62,770 nt of DNA from UBA3537 sp045561735 (GCA_045561735.1 JBJKXC010000034.1:1-62770); one strand, 5' to 3'. Counted from the stretch's first letter, positions 8,673 through 17,722 are shown. The notes: generated by a model from the sequence alone, not told the origin. Translations and numbers: made by a program.

Positions 8673-9779
8673 AGTGTTTGTTGTGTTTCGTCATTTTGCC
8701 CCATCTTCATTAAAAATGATTTTAAAAATGGCATCAGTTCTCCATTTAGAACTGCCTCTACATTTCCAGTTTCGTGGCTGGTTCGTACATCTTTAATTAA
8801 TTTATAAGGGTGTAAGACATAGTTTCGAATTTGACTGCCCCATTCAATTTTTAGTTTACCTGCTTCAATATCTTCCTTTTGAGCCATTTGTTTTTTCAAT
8901 TCAATTTCATACAATTGAGATTTTAACATTTGTAGCGCGCGCGCGCGATTGTCGTGCTGAGATCTGGTTTCTGAACAAGATATTTGAATCCCACTAGGCT
9001 TGTGATTGAGCTGTACTTTTGTTTCTACTTTATTCACATTTTGCCCACCAGCGCCACTAGAGCGTGCAGTGGTAATTTCAATATCTGCAGGATTAATATC
9101 AATTTCGATGCTATCATCTACCAAGGGGTATACATAAACAGAAGCAAAACTGGTATGCCGTTTGGCGTTGCTGTCAAATGGAGATATACGGACCAAACGG
9201 TGGACACCATTTTCTCCTTTTAGCCATCCAAAAGCAAAATCACCTTCAATTTGTAGGGTTACTGTTTTAATGCCGGCTACATCGCCCTCTTGCAGGTTTA
9301 ATTCTTTGATTTTGAAGCCCTGTTTTTCGGCATACATAATATACATACGCATCAGCATACTGGTCCAGTCACAACTTTCAGTCCCGCCAGCACCCGCTGT
9401 AATCTGTAAGACTGCACTCAAACCATCGCCTTCGTCCGATAGCATATTTTTAAACTCTAAATCTTCAATGGTTTTTTGCGCCAAGTCAAATTGGGATATC
9501 ACTTCTTGATCAGAAACATCTCCATCTTTAAAAAAGTCGTAAAATACTTGTAGTTCTTCAGTCTGAGTTTGGGCGTTTTCGAATTCTTTGATCCAATTTT
9601 TATTGACCCGAATAGACTTCATGATTTGTTCAGCGGCCTTGGAATCGCTCCAAAAGTCAGGCGCATAGGTCTTTTCTTCTTCATTTTGAATTTCGACGCG
9701 TTTGGCATCTAAGTCAAAGATACCTCCTTAACGCACCCAGGCGATTCATAAGATCTTTAATTTGATCGTGTGTTATCAT
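8669..9779 (-). CDS. prfB: Peptide chain release factor 2, with programmed +1 frameshift
   Basis: The true start is the ATG at 9779. Twenty-one codons are read before an in-frame TGA (9714-9716); a +1 shift at CTT TGA C continues through 348 more codons to the stop at 8669, giving about 369 aa. An AGGAGG (9723-9728) sits three bases before CTT, the classical spacing. The shifted protein is standard RF2: SPF stop-codon reader (about 199-201) and GGQ peptidyl-hydrolysis motif (about 244-246). Frameshifting rises when RF2 is scarce because the internal stop is UGA, so the gene autoregulates. It ends in TGA overlapping the ArsC ATG. Confidence 0.95.
9713..9728 (-). promoter_or_regulatory. prfB recoding site: internal SD plus CTT TGA C
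   Basis: On the minus strand the order is AGG AGG TAT CTT TGA C. The slippery CUU, the in-frame UGA with a following C, and the purine-rich internal Shine-Dalgarno three bases upstream are all present. This is the standard recoding signal that senses RF2 level. Confidence 0.95.
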
Positions 9780-9796
9780 AAAGACAATTAATAATG

Positions 9797-9804
9797 CAAA
9801 AATA
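9797..9804 (-). promoter_or_regulatory. -7 promoter element upstream of prfB
   Basis: Minus-strand TATTTTTG, an exact TAnnTTTG match, 17 bp before the prfB ATG at 9779. It also supports the frameshifted full-length gene model over a start further downstream. Confidence 0.45.
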
Positions 9805-9857
9805 GAATTTATAGCACAGAATGAAAATAATATGTAGATTTACATTCATTTTTTTTC

Positions 9858-10880
9858 ATGAAAATTGATTTAAGAAGCGATACCGTTACCAACCCAACTC
9901 CGGGCATGATTGATGCAATGGCCTCTGCACCTTTAGGCGATGACATCTATGGGGAAGATCCAACGGTCAATGCGCTTCAATCTCGTCTTGCGACGCTTTT
10001 TGGAAAAGAAAAAGCACTTTTTTTCCCCTCGGGAACCATGGCCAATCAGGCCGCTATTAAACTGCATACACAACCAGGTGAGCAGCTTATTTGTGATAAA
10101 TACGCACACGTCTATAATTACGAGGGCGGGGGTGTTTCCTTTAACAGTGGAGTATCCTGTAAATTAATTGATGGCCAGCGCGGTATGGTCAACGCGCAAC
10201 AAGTAAAAGCTGCCATCAATCCACCAGATTTTTACCACAGTCCACTCACCACTTTAGTGGCCTTGGAAAATACAACTAATAAAGGCGGAGGCGCTTGTTG
10301 GGATTTTCAAGACATTCAAAATATTCATAAAGTTTGTAAAGATCACAATCTTGGACTTCATTTAGATGGCGCTCGACTTTGGAACGCCCTTGAGGTTAAA
10401 AATGAAACTCCAAAACAATATGGTGAAATTTTTGACACTTTATCGGTTTGTTTAAGTAAAGGCTTAGGATGTCCCATAGGATCTGTCCTTATAGGCGATT
10501 CAGAGATCATGGAAAAAGCGATTCGCATTCGTAAAATGATGGGTGGCGGTATGCGACAAGTAGGCGTATTGGCTGCTGCGGGTTTGTATGCTTTAGACCA
10601 TCATCGTGAAAGGCTTTCTGAGGACCATCAAAAAGCGAAAGCCATTGGTCAAGTCCTTCAAGTGGCCAGTTATGTAGCTAAATTAGAACCGATTGAAACA
10701 AATATTGTGATATTTGAGTTGGCTTCCCACGTGCAAGCCGACAAATTCATTCGTGATTTGGAAGCAAAAGATATTTTAATTAGTGACATGGGTGGGGGAA
10801 AACTAAGAATGGTTACACATTTGGATTACTCCTCTAAAATGCATCAAAAACTTCTTGAAGTTTTAGAAACTGTTTCGTAA
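9858..10880 (+). CDS. ltaE: Low-specificity L-threonine aldolase
   Basis: A 340-residue fold-type I PLP enzyme that cleaves threonine or allo-threonine to glycine and acetaldehyde. It opens with the family IDLRSDTVTNPT and has the aspartate of the PLP pocket in HLDGARLWN (169-176) and the Schiff-base lysine in CLSKGLG (Lys201). Length is normal. It diverges from prfB and is transcribed toward the oligopeptidase gene, 41 bp away, which has its own -7 element, so it may be monocistronic. Confidence 0.9.
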   Translation: MKIDLRSDTVTNPTPGMIDAMASAPLGDDIYGEDPTVNALQSRLATLFGKEKALFFPSGTMANQAAIKLHTQPGEQLICDKYAHVYNYEGGGVSFNSGVSCKLIDGQRGMVNAQQVKAAINPPDFYHSPLTTLVALENTTNKGGGACWDFQDIQNIHKVCKDHNLGLHLDGARLWNALEVKNETPKQYGEIFDTLSVCLSKGLGCPIGSVLIGDSEIMEKAIRIRKMMGGGMRQVGVLAAAGLYALDHHRERLSEDHQKAKAIGQVLQVASYVAKLEPIETNIVIFELASHVQADKFIRDLEAKDILISDMGGGKLRMVTHLDYSSKMHQKLLEVLETVS

Positions 10881-10887
10881 ATTTTAT

Positions 10888-10895
10888 TAATTTTG
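10888..10895 (+). promoter_or_regulatory. -7 promoter element upstream of the S9 peptidase gene
   Basis: TAATTTTG matches TAnnTTTG, 26 bp before the ATG at 10922. It lies just after the ltaE stop, so the peptidase gene probably has its own start site. Confidence 0.45.
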
Positions 10896-10921
10896 AAATC
10901 TAAGTATTAAATCCTCAAAAA

Positions 10922-13057
10922 ATGAAATCTACTTACACAGCATTAATTTTATCGTTACTTATTTTTTCTTGTTCAAATAACCCAAGGAATTCATCTATGG
11001 CAAATATAAAAGACGCCCCAAAGGCAAAACAAATAACAAAGGAATTATCCATACATAATGATGTCAGACAGGATGCATTTTATTGGCTGAATGAACGAGA
11101 AAACCCTGAAGTCATTGCGTATCTAGAAGCCGAAAATGCATATTACGATTCCAATACAGCTCATACCAAAGACTTTCAGACTGCTTTATTTGAGGAAATG
11201 AAATCAAGAATTAAAAAAGACGACAGCTCAGTGCCCTATAAATACAATGGCTATTGGTACATTACGCGCTATGAAAAAGGGAAAGACTATCCAGTCTACA
11301 CCCGAAAAAAAGAAACTTTATCTGCCAAAGAAGAGCTTCTTTTTGACTGCAATGAAATGGCCAAAGGCCATGCTTATTTCAATCTTAGAGGCCTCAATAT
11401 AAGCCCCGACAATTCATTGGTTGCGTTTGCAACTGATACCATTGGCCGTCGTCAGTATAATTTATACATCAAAAATCTTAAAACAAATAAGATTTTAGAA
11501 GATAAAGTAAGCAACTCCACTGGAAGTAGCACTTGGGCCAATGACAACAAGACACTTTTCTATACGCTTCAAAATGAAACAACCTTGAGATCTGAGGCTA
11601 TCTATAAGCATACAATTGGGTCTAATACCAAGGATGATGCACTCGTTTATGAAGAAAAAGACGATACGTTTGGGGTTGGTGTTTATAAAACCAAATCCAA
11701 AAAATATTTAGTTATTTCGAGTTACAGTACGCTTACAACAGAGTATCAAATTTTAAATGCTGATACACCAAACCAGCCCTTTAAAGTATTTCAACCAAGA
11801 ACTCGTGGTTTAGAATATTCTATAGCCCATTATGGAGATTCCTTTTATGTGGTGTCAAATGCTGATGGCGCTAAAAATTTTAAACTTTCTAAGACTTCAG
11901 AAAATCAAACAGAAAAGCCTTTTTGGAGGGATGTGATTCCGCACAGATCGGATGTTTTGTTAGAAGGAATTGATATTTTTAAAGATTTCCTAGTGATTTC
12001 TGAGCGGAAAAATGGTTTGAATCAAATTAAAATTACACGTTGGGATGGTACTGACCAATACTACCTTCCATTTGAAAGTGAAACCTATACGGCTTACACC
12101 ACTACCAACATTGATTTTGATACCAATTTCTTGCGTTATGGATACCAATCCATGACCACACCATCTTCAATGATTGATTTTAATATGGTAACAAAAGAAA
12201 AAACCATCATGAAAGAGCAAGAGGTACTTGGCGGTAAATTTAACAAAGAGAATTATGTTTCCGAACGGCTTTGGGCAACAGCCTCAGACGGTACGAAGAT
12301 TCCAATTTCTATCGTTAAACACAAAGACTCGCCCAAGCACTCAAAAACGCCTTTGCTACTCTATGCCTACGGTTCTTATGGCGCAACCATCGACCCTTAT
12401 TTTTCAACAGTTCGTTTAAGTTTATTAGATCGCGGTTTTGTTTATGCCATTGCACATATACGCGGGGGACAATACCTAGGACGTCAATGGTATGAGGATG
12501 GAAAGCTGTTAAAGAAAAAAAATACTTTCACCGATTTTATTGATTGCTCAAAATTTTTAATTTCGGAGGGTTACACATCTTCAAGTCACCATTATGCCAT
12601 GGGAGGCAGTGCCGGGGGATTGCTTATGGGTGCAGTTGTTAATATGGCACCAGAGCTTTACAATGGTGTAGTTTCTCAAGTCCCATTTGTAGATGTAGTC
12701 ACTACCATGCTGGACGACAGCATTCCTTTGACAACTGGGGAGTATGACGAATGGGGAAATCCCAATGACAAACGCTATTACGACTACATGAAATCTTATT
12801 CACCCTATGACAATGTAAGTAATCAGTCCTATCCTAACATGTTGGTAACAACAGGCTTGCACGATTCTCAAGTGCAATACTGGGAACCTACCAAGTGGGT
12901 TGCAAGATTACGTACTCAATCTAAATATTCATCCAAATTGTATTTAAAAACCAACATGGATGCGGGACATGGGGGGGCTTCTGGGCGTTTTGAAGGCCTA
13001 AAAGAAGTCGCCTCTGAATACAGCTTTCTACTAGATCTAGAATCAATAACAGAATAA
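10922..13057 (+). CDS. S9 family prolyl oligopeptidase / oligopeptidase B-like lipoprotein
   Basis: A 711-residue serine peptidase with an N-terminal lipoprotein signal (hydrophobic stretch ending IFSC, lipidated Cys near residue 17), so it is anchored in the envelope, unlike cytoplasmic oligopeptidase B. A seven-bladed beta-propeller occupies roughly 80-430 and the alpha/beta-hydrolase domain the rest. The catalytic triad is visible: Ser563 in GGSAGG, Asp648 in HDSQV and His683 in DAGHGG. It would cleave short peptides after basic or proline residues outside the cytoplasm. It lies just upstream of the capA-like gene but has a separate -7 element. Confidence 0.9.
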   Translation: MKSTYTALILSLLIFSCSNNPRNSSMANIKDAPKAKQITKELSIHNDVRQDAFYWLNERENPEVIAYLEAENAYYDSNTAHTKDFQTALFEEMKSRIKKDDSSVPYKYNGYWYITRYEKGKDYPVYTRKKETLSAKEELLFDCNEMAKGHAYFNLRGLNISPDNSLVAFATDTIGRRQYNLYIKNLKTNKILEDKVSNSTGSSTWANDNKTLFYTLQNETTLRSEAIYKHTIGSNTKDDALVYEEKDDTFGVGVYKTKSKKYLVISSYSTLTTEYQILNADTPNQPFKVFQPRTRGLEYSIAHYGDSFYVVSNADGAKNFKLSKTSENQTEKPFWRDVIPHRSDVLLEGIDIFKDFLVISERKNGLNQIKITRWDGTDQYYLPFESETYTAYTTTNIDFDTNFLRYGYQSMTTPSSMIDFNMVTKEKTIMKEQEVLGGKFNKENYVSERLWATASDGTKIPISIVKHKDSPKHSKTPLLLYAYGSYGATIDPYFSTVRLSLLDRGFVYAIAHIRGGQYLGRQWYEDGKLLKKKNTFTDFIDCSKFLISEGYTSSSHHYAMGGSAGGLLMGAVVNMAPELYNGVVSQVPFVDVVTTMLDDSIPLTTGEYDEWGNPNDKRYYDYMKSYSPYDNVSNQSYPNMLVTTGLHDSQVQYWEPTKWVARLRTQSKYSSKLYLKTNMDAGHGGASGRFEGLKEVASEYSFLLDLESITE

Positions 13058-13074
13058 AAGTTTAAAAAAATCCT

Positions 13075-13082
13075 TATTTTTG
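13075..13082 (+). promoter_or_regulatory. -7 promoter element upstream of the capA-like gene
   Basis: TATTTTTG, an exact TAnnTTTG match, 16 bp before the ATG at 13099; the predicted leader is only about 10 nt. Confidence 0.45.
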
Positions 13083-13098
13083 CTTTTCAATTGTTTTT

Positions 13099-14145
13099 AT
13101 GTATTTAGACCGCCAACCTAAAATTTTTAATAACATCTTAGAGCTTATTGGGGATACGCCTCTTGTCAAGCTCAACAAGATAACTCAGGGATATCCAGGT
13201 ACTTACATTGCTAAAATTGAGGCCTTTAACCCAGGTCAATCTTCTAAAGACCGCATCGCTTTATACATTATTGAGGATGCTGAAAAAAAGGGTATTTTAA
13301 AACCAGGAAATACCATCATTGAAACCACTTCGGGGAATACAGGTTTTAGTATTGCTATGGCGAGCATTGTTAAAGGCTATGACTGTATTTTAGCGGTCAG
13401 TTCAAAATCATCCCCCGACAAGATTGATATGCTCAAAAGTATGGGCGCGAAAGTATATATTTGCCCTGCCAACGTTAAAGCCGATGATCCACGTTCTTAT
13501 TACGAGGTCGCTAAGCGCCTACATAATGAAATAGAAGGCTCTGTTTACATCAATCAATATTTTAATGACCTCAACACAGAAGCCCACTTTAAATCAACTG
13601 GCCCTGAAATTTGGCGTCAAACTGCTGGTAAAATCACACACTTGGTCGTTTGTAGCGGAACTGGTGGCACCATTTCGGGAACAGCCCAGTACATCAAATC
13701 ACAAAATCCGGATGTAAAAGTTATTGGCGTCGATGCCTATGGCTCAGTTTTGAAAAAATACCACGAGACCAGAGAAGTTGATCCCAATGAAATTTATCCT
13801 TACCGTATTGAAGGATTGGGAAAAAATTTAATTCCTTCTGCAACTGATTTTAACATCATCGATGCTTTTGTAAAAGTTACGGATGAATCTAGTGCGCATA
13901 CAGCGCGAGAGTTAGCGCATACTGAGGGAATTTTTGGAGGTTATACTTCTGGTGCTGTTTTACAAGCAGTCAAGCAACTGCAAGATGAAAACACATTTAA
14001 ACCATCGGATGTTGTGGTCATGATTTTTCCAGATCATGGATCTCGTTACATGAGTAAAGTTTACAACGATCAATGGATGAAAGAACAAGGTTTTATGGAT
14101 GATACTTTAAAACCCACTACAAAACCCATTGCCTATATAAAATGA
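13099..14145 (+). CDS. capA: PLP-dependent cysteate synthase candidate (CapA-like, cystathionine beta-synthase family)
   Basis: A 348-residue fold-type II PLP enzyme close to the catalytic core of cystathionine beta-synthase but without regulatory CBS domains. The PLP lysine is Lys50 in NPGQSSKDR, the substrate-carboxylate loop TSGNTG is at 77-82, and a GTGGTISG phosphate-binding loop follows. The GQSSKDR and SSKSSPDK stretches differ from cysteine synthase. A CBS-like cysteate synthase (CapA: O-phosphoserine plus sulfite to cysteate) is known in gliding Bacteroidota. Assignment here rests on the gene being directly followed by a CapB-like acyltransferase; an ordinary cysteine synthase or CBS is the alternative. 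Confidence 0.7.
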   Translation: MYLDRQPKIFNNILELIGDTPLVKLNKITQGYPGTYIAKIEAFNPGQSSKDRIALYIIEDAEKKGILKPGNTIIETTSGNTGFSIAMASIVKGYDCILAVSSKSSPDKIDMLKSMGAKVYICPANVKADDPRSYYEVAKRLHNEIEGSVYINQYFNDLNTEAHFKSTGPEIWRQTAGKITHLVVCSGTGGTISGTAQYIKSQNPDVKVIGVDAYGSVLKKYHETREVDPNEIYPYRIEGLGKNLIPSATDFNIIDAFVKVTDESSAHTARELAHTEGIFGGYTSGAVLQAVKQLQDENTFKPSDVVVMIFPDHGSRYMSKVYNDQWMKEQGFMDDTLKPTTKPIAYIK

Positions 14146-14227
14146 AGACAACTGATAAGCGCTTTTAGTTAGTAAATATTAAGCCTTAACTTTTGTCAAA
14201 TCATTATGTTTTAATTGGATTATTGCA

Positions 14228-14235
14228 TAATTTTG
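14228..14235 (+). promoter_or_regulatory. -7 promoter element upstream of the capB-like gene
   Basis: TAATTTTG, an exact TAnnTTTG match, 27 bp before the ATG at 14263. It suggests that the acyltransferase can be transcribed separately from the upstream synthase gene. Confidence 0.45.
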
Positions 14236-14262
14236 AAACCAAATTAACACTCAGAAATTTAG

Positions 14263-15522
14263 ATGAGAGATTTATTTGATAAGATATATAAAGACAAGGG
14301 ACCTCTTGGTAAATGGGCTAGTCAAGCCGAAGGTTATTTTGTGTTTCCAAAGCTAGAGGGGCAAATTTCTAACCGCATGAAATTTCAGGGAAAAGATGTC
14401 ATTACCTGGAGTATTAACGATTATTTAGGTCTTGCCAATCATCCTGAAGTCCGAAAAGTAGACGCAGAAGCTTCTAATGAATATGGAGCTGCTTATCCAA
14501 TGGGCGCCCGAATGATGTCTGGCCACACCTCACTACACGAGCAGTTACAACAAGAATTGGCTGCATTTGTTTCTAAAGAGGCTGCCTATGTCTTGAATTT
14601 TGGTTACCAAGGAATTATGTCTACTGTGGATGCTCTTGTTGGCAAAGACGATATCATTGTGTATGATGTAGATGCACATGCATGCATCATTGACGGAGTG
14701 CGTTTACACATGGGCAAGCGCTTTACTTATAAGCACAACGATATTGAAAGTTTAGAAAAAAACTTAGAGCGTGCCACTAAAATGGCTGCACAAACTGGTG
14801 GTGGAATTTTAGTTATTTCAGAGGGTGTTTTTGGAATGCGTGGAGAACAAGGCCGCCTAAAAGAAATTGCTGCTCTAAAAAAGAAATTTAACTTTCGTTT
14901 TCTTGTAGATGATGCGCATGGTTTTGGAACATTGGGTGCTACAGGTGCAGGTGCAGGCGAGGAGCAAGGCGTACAAGACGATATTGACGTTTATTTTGCC
15001 ACTTTTGCCAAATCCATGGCAAGTACAGGAGCTTTTATTGCAGCAGACAAAGAAATTATTGACTATTTGAAGTATAATTTACGTTCGCAAATGTTTGCAA
15101 AATCTCTGCAAATGCTGCTGGTTAAAGGCGCATTAAAACGTTTGGATATGATACGCACCATGCCTGAGCTTAAAGAAAACCTTTGGAAAATTGTTGATGC
15201 TTTGCAATCCGGTCTCAAAGAACGTGGATTCGACATTGGAACCACTCAAAGCTGTGTTACCCCTGTATATTTGAAAGGAAGCATCCCTGAAGCCATGGCA
15301 TTGGTAAAGGATTTGCGTGAAAATCATGGTATTTTTTGTTCTATTGTTGTTTATCCAGTTATTCCTAAGGGATTAATCTTACTTAGAATGATCCCAACAG
15401 CCATGCATACCTTAGAGGATGTTGCGGTAACACTAGAGGCTTTTTCTAGCATAAGAGAACGCTTAACATCGGGACTTTACAAACGTCTTTCTGCTTCGGT
15501 TTCGGCTGCTATGGGAGAGTAG
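14263..15522 (+). CDS. capB: Alpha-oxoamine synthase, cysteate-C-fatty acyltransferase candidate (CapB-like)
   Basis: A 419-residue PLP enzyme of the serine palmitoyltransferase/KBL family. It has the cofactor aspartate in VDDAHGFG (215-222) and the Schiff-base lysine in TFAKSMASTG (Lys250). The family condenses an amino acid with an acyl thioester with loss of CO2. With the neighbouring CBS-like cysteate synthase, the best reading is condensation of cysteate with an iso-branched acyl-CoA/ACP to 3-oxocapnine, the first committed sulfonolipid step, linked to gliding in flavobacteria. Alternatives are true serine palmitoyltransferase or glycine C-acetyltransferase. No reductase gene for the next step is in the window. 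Confidence 0.75.
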   Translation: MRDLFDKIYKDKGPLGKWASQAEGYFVFPKLEGQISNRMKFQGKDVITWSINDYLGLANHPEVRKVDAEASNEYGAAYPMGARMMSGHTSLHEQLQQELAAFVSKEAAYVLNFGYQGIMSTVDALVGKDDIIVYDVDAHACIIDGVRLHMGKRFTYKHNDIESLEKNLERATKMAAQTGGGILVISEGVFGMRGEQGRLKEIAALKKKFNFRFLVDDAHGFGTLGATGAGAGEEQGVQDDIDVYFATFAKSMASTGAFIAADKEIIDYLKYNLRSQMFAKSLQMLLVKGALKRLDMIRTMPELKENLWKIVDALQSGLKERGFDIGTTQSCVTPVYLKGSIPEAMALVKDLRENHGIFCSIVVYPVIPKGLILLRMIPTAMHTLEDVAVTLEAFSSIRERLTSGLYKRLSASVSAAMGE

Positions 15523-15532
15523 GGGTTCGCTT

Positions 15533-16648
15533 TTAAAGGTTTTTTCTATAGGTACAACGTTTTTTTATCAATTTAGGGTTAAAATCAGTCCATAGTTTTT
15601 GTATTGCTAAATTATCTGCCAACTCAGGTGTTCTTCTACATTCTTGAATTCCCCTTTTTGTAAATGTTCGGTGGTATTCACTAAAAATAATGGCATGTAC
15701 CCCTTTATTTTGGTACTCCGGATGAACTCCGATTAATAGAAAATTAACGGCTTTCGCTTTTTGTGCTTTTAGCAATTCAAACACTCCAAAGGGAAACAAC
15801 TTTCCTTTTATTTCCTGAAGGGCTTTAGCGAAAGAAGGCATAACGACCGCAAAACCAATAAGTTTTTCATCTCTATTGATCACAAATTTGATGTATTCGG
15901 GGTTGATAAAGTTTAGAAACTTTTTCTTCATATATTCTTTCTGAAGGTCCGTAATTTTTACAAATGAAGACAAGGAAGCATAACTCTCATTAAATAAATC
16001 AAACATCTCATCAGCACGGTCAATCATATCTTTTGTCTTACTAAAATTGAGTGCTCTAAGACCATAGCGCTTTTTAATGATAGATTCCAGACGGTTGTAG
16101 TTTTTGATTTTTATATCACTAAAAGCATGACTGTGTTCTAGATATTCTTTTTCAACTTTAAAATTTAATATTTCAAGATGTTTTTTATAGTAGCTATGGT
16201 TATACCAAGACACCATGGTTCCAATATGTTCAAAACCATATGTAAGAATTCCCACCTTGTCTAGGTTTGAGAAACCCACGGGACCCTCCATATAGTCGAG
16301 TTTATGAGATTTTCCAATTTCCGAAACTTTATCAAGCAAGGCTTTACTGACTTCAACATCATCTATAAAATCAAACCATCCAAAGCGCATTTTTTTGGTA
16401 TTTTGCTCCTTGACTTCAATCCAGTTCACTATGGCCGCCACACGTCCAACGATTCCCCCATCTTTGTAGGCTAAACATAATTTTAAATTTGCATTTTGAA
16501 GAATGGGGTTTTTAGAAGGATTAAAAACTGCTATTTCTTCTTTTATAATGGGAGGGACCCAATAGCAAGAATCTTTATACAGCTCAAATGGAAATTTCAC
16601 AAATGCTTTAAGTTGACGCTTCGAACGAACCTCTTCAACAACAATCAT
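15533..16648 (-). CDS. GNAT-fold acyltransferase-like protein, 371 aa (unknown substrate)
   Basis: A 371-residue protein with an N-terminal segment I recognise only as a Bacteroidota family usually labelled N-acetyltransferase (opening IVVEEVRSKRQLKAF, then FPFELYKDSCYWVPP) and a C-terminal GNAT-like half in which LLIGVHPEYQNKGVHAII resembles the acyl-CoA pyrophosphate loop. No signal peptide or membrane segment. It converges on capB with a 10-bp gap and starts 11 bp after the barrel gene stop, so it forms an operon with that gene. Similar proteins occur, as I recall, next to serine palmitoyltransferase genes in Bacteroides, hence the suggestion of an N-acyltransferase role; this is inference. 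Confidence 0.6.
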   Translation of the reverse strand: MIVVEEVRSKRQLKAFVKFPFELYKDSCYWVPPIIKEEIAVFNPSKNPILQNANLKLCLAYKDGGIVGRVAAIVNWIEVKEQNTKKMRFGWFDFIDDVEVSKALLDKVSEIGKSHKLDYMEGPVGFSNLDKVGILTYGFEHIGTMVSWYNHSYYKKHLEILNFKVEKEYLEHSHAFSDIKIKNYNRLESIIKKRYGLRALNFSKTKDMIDRADEMFDLFNESYASLSSFVKITDLQKEYMKKKFLNFINPEYIKFVINRDEKLIGFAVVMPSFAKALQEIKGKLFPFGVFELLKAQKAKAVNFLLIGVHPEYQNKGVHAIIFSEYHRTFTKRGIQECRRTPELADNLAIQKLWTDFNPKLIKKRCTYRKNL

Positions 16649-16659
16649 ATACTAAATTA

Positions 16660-17631
16660 TTAGTCAAAATTTTTAACTTTCTTTTTCTTAGATTTTTTTC
16701 TGGAACGATTCATTCTTTTTCTTTTAGATTTTGCAGAGATATTGTCATTGTTCTTAATCGAATCTCTGTGACGATCTAATCTGTATGAAACGCCAAAATT
16801 GATATCTAAAATCGAAGGTGTATCCTTAAAGTTGAGGGTAACCGCAGAGTCAAATTGTAAATCTTTATTAAAAAGGTAACCTGCGCCAAATCGCATTAAA
16901 TTATCTGCGTAAAAATCGCTTTTAATGCCGTGTTTTTCTGCAAAAGCCACCCACTTTGGGTTGAATGAATGTGTCAATGTCAATATGAAATGAAAATCTT
17001 GTTGAACCGAACTGATGCGGTCCATAATAAGATTGGTTACAAACACCCAGCCTCCATCAAAATTGTTTTGGGTGATAAGAGCTGCTCTGTAACTCAACCC
17101 TTCCACTCCATTTGCTGTGTAAGGGTTGTTTTTAGTATCAAAATTGACTCCAGCAGATACCGCAACAGCCGGAATGAAGTCTCGCCATTTTAAGCCCTGA
17201 TTCGCATGATAGCTGTATACGTTAACAGTCTCTTCTTTGTTTTTGTTGGGATCGTAAACCAGGTATTTGAGGCCTAAATTCAGGTTTTTGAAGTTGGATC
17301 GGCTGGTTTCATAAGGAACGTTGAAATTATAGGTTCTTGAATCACTTTGATAGGTGCCTTGAATATTGACTTCTAATGCTTCTTTGAAAAACCCATAATG
17401 CGCTGCAAAATCAATTCCAAAGCCTTTTGAATCATAACTCGGATAAGGGTTTCTTTTTTCGTTCATTAAGTAGGGGCCAATTTCAAATTGTAAAACATTG
17501 GTACCTACCGAAAAAGCGGACTGTGAGGCCCCAGGACGATTTGAATTAATCACATCTGTATACTGGGCAAACAATAAGGGTCCGAGCAGTAAGGCACAGA
17601 TTACAGAATTTAACTTAAGTCTTGTATTCAT
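16660..17631 (-). CDS. Outer-membrane beta-barrel protein (transporter/phenol-degradation MetA-like) with basic tail
   Basis: A 323-residue protein from the ATG at 17631. The N-terminus is a clear signal peptide (about residues 1-22, cut near LLFAQ/YTD). The body shows alternating hydrophobic and polar beta-strands with repeated aromatic ends (for example SYDSKGFGIDFAAHYGFF), as in the MetA-like family of outer-membrane barrels. The last 23 or so residues are almost all Lys, Arg and Ser, unusual after the final strand (FGVSYRLDRHRD). It is the first gene of a two-gene unit with the GNAT protein. Substrate unknown. Confidence 0.7.
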   Translation of the reverse strand: MNTRLKLNSVICALLLGPLLFAQYTDVINSNRPGASQSAFSVGTNVLQFEIGPYLMNEKRNPYPSYDSKGFGIDFAAHYGFFKEALEVNIQGTYQSDSRTYNFNVPYETSRSNFKNLNLGLKYLVYDPNKNKEETVNVYSYHANQGLKWRDFIPAVAVSAGVNFDTKNNPYTANGVEGLSYRAALITQNNFDGGWVFVTNLIMDRISSVQQDFHFILTLTHSFNPKWVAFAEKHGIKSDFYADNLMRFGAGYLFNKDLQFDSAVTLNFKDTPSILDINFGVSYRLDRHRDSIKNNDNISAKSKRKRMNRSRKKSKKKKVKNFD

Positions 17632-17722
17632 GAAGTTCCTTTTTATCAAATCTACATATTTTTTACCTAACATTTAAGAATCAAATAAATCATTTTTTTG
17701 AATTTTAAGTTTCCTAAAGGCA

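Noticed and set aside
9620..9622. ATG giving a 317-aa RF2
   Set aside because: The upstream ATG at 9779, the recoding site and the reconstructed N-terminus match full-length RF2; the shorter start would lose the first 52 residues of domain 1.
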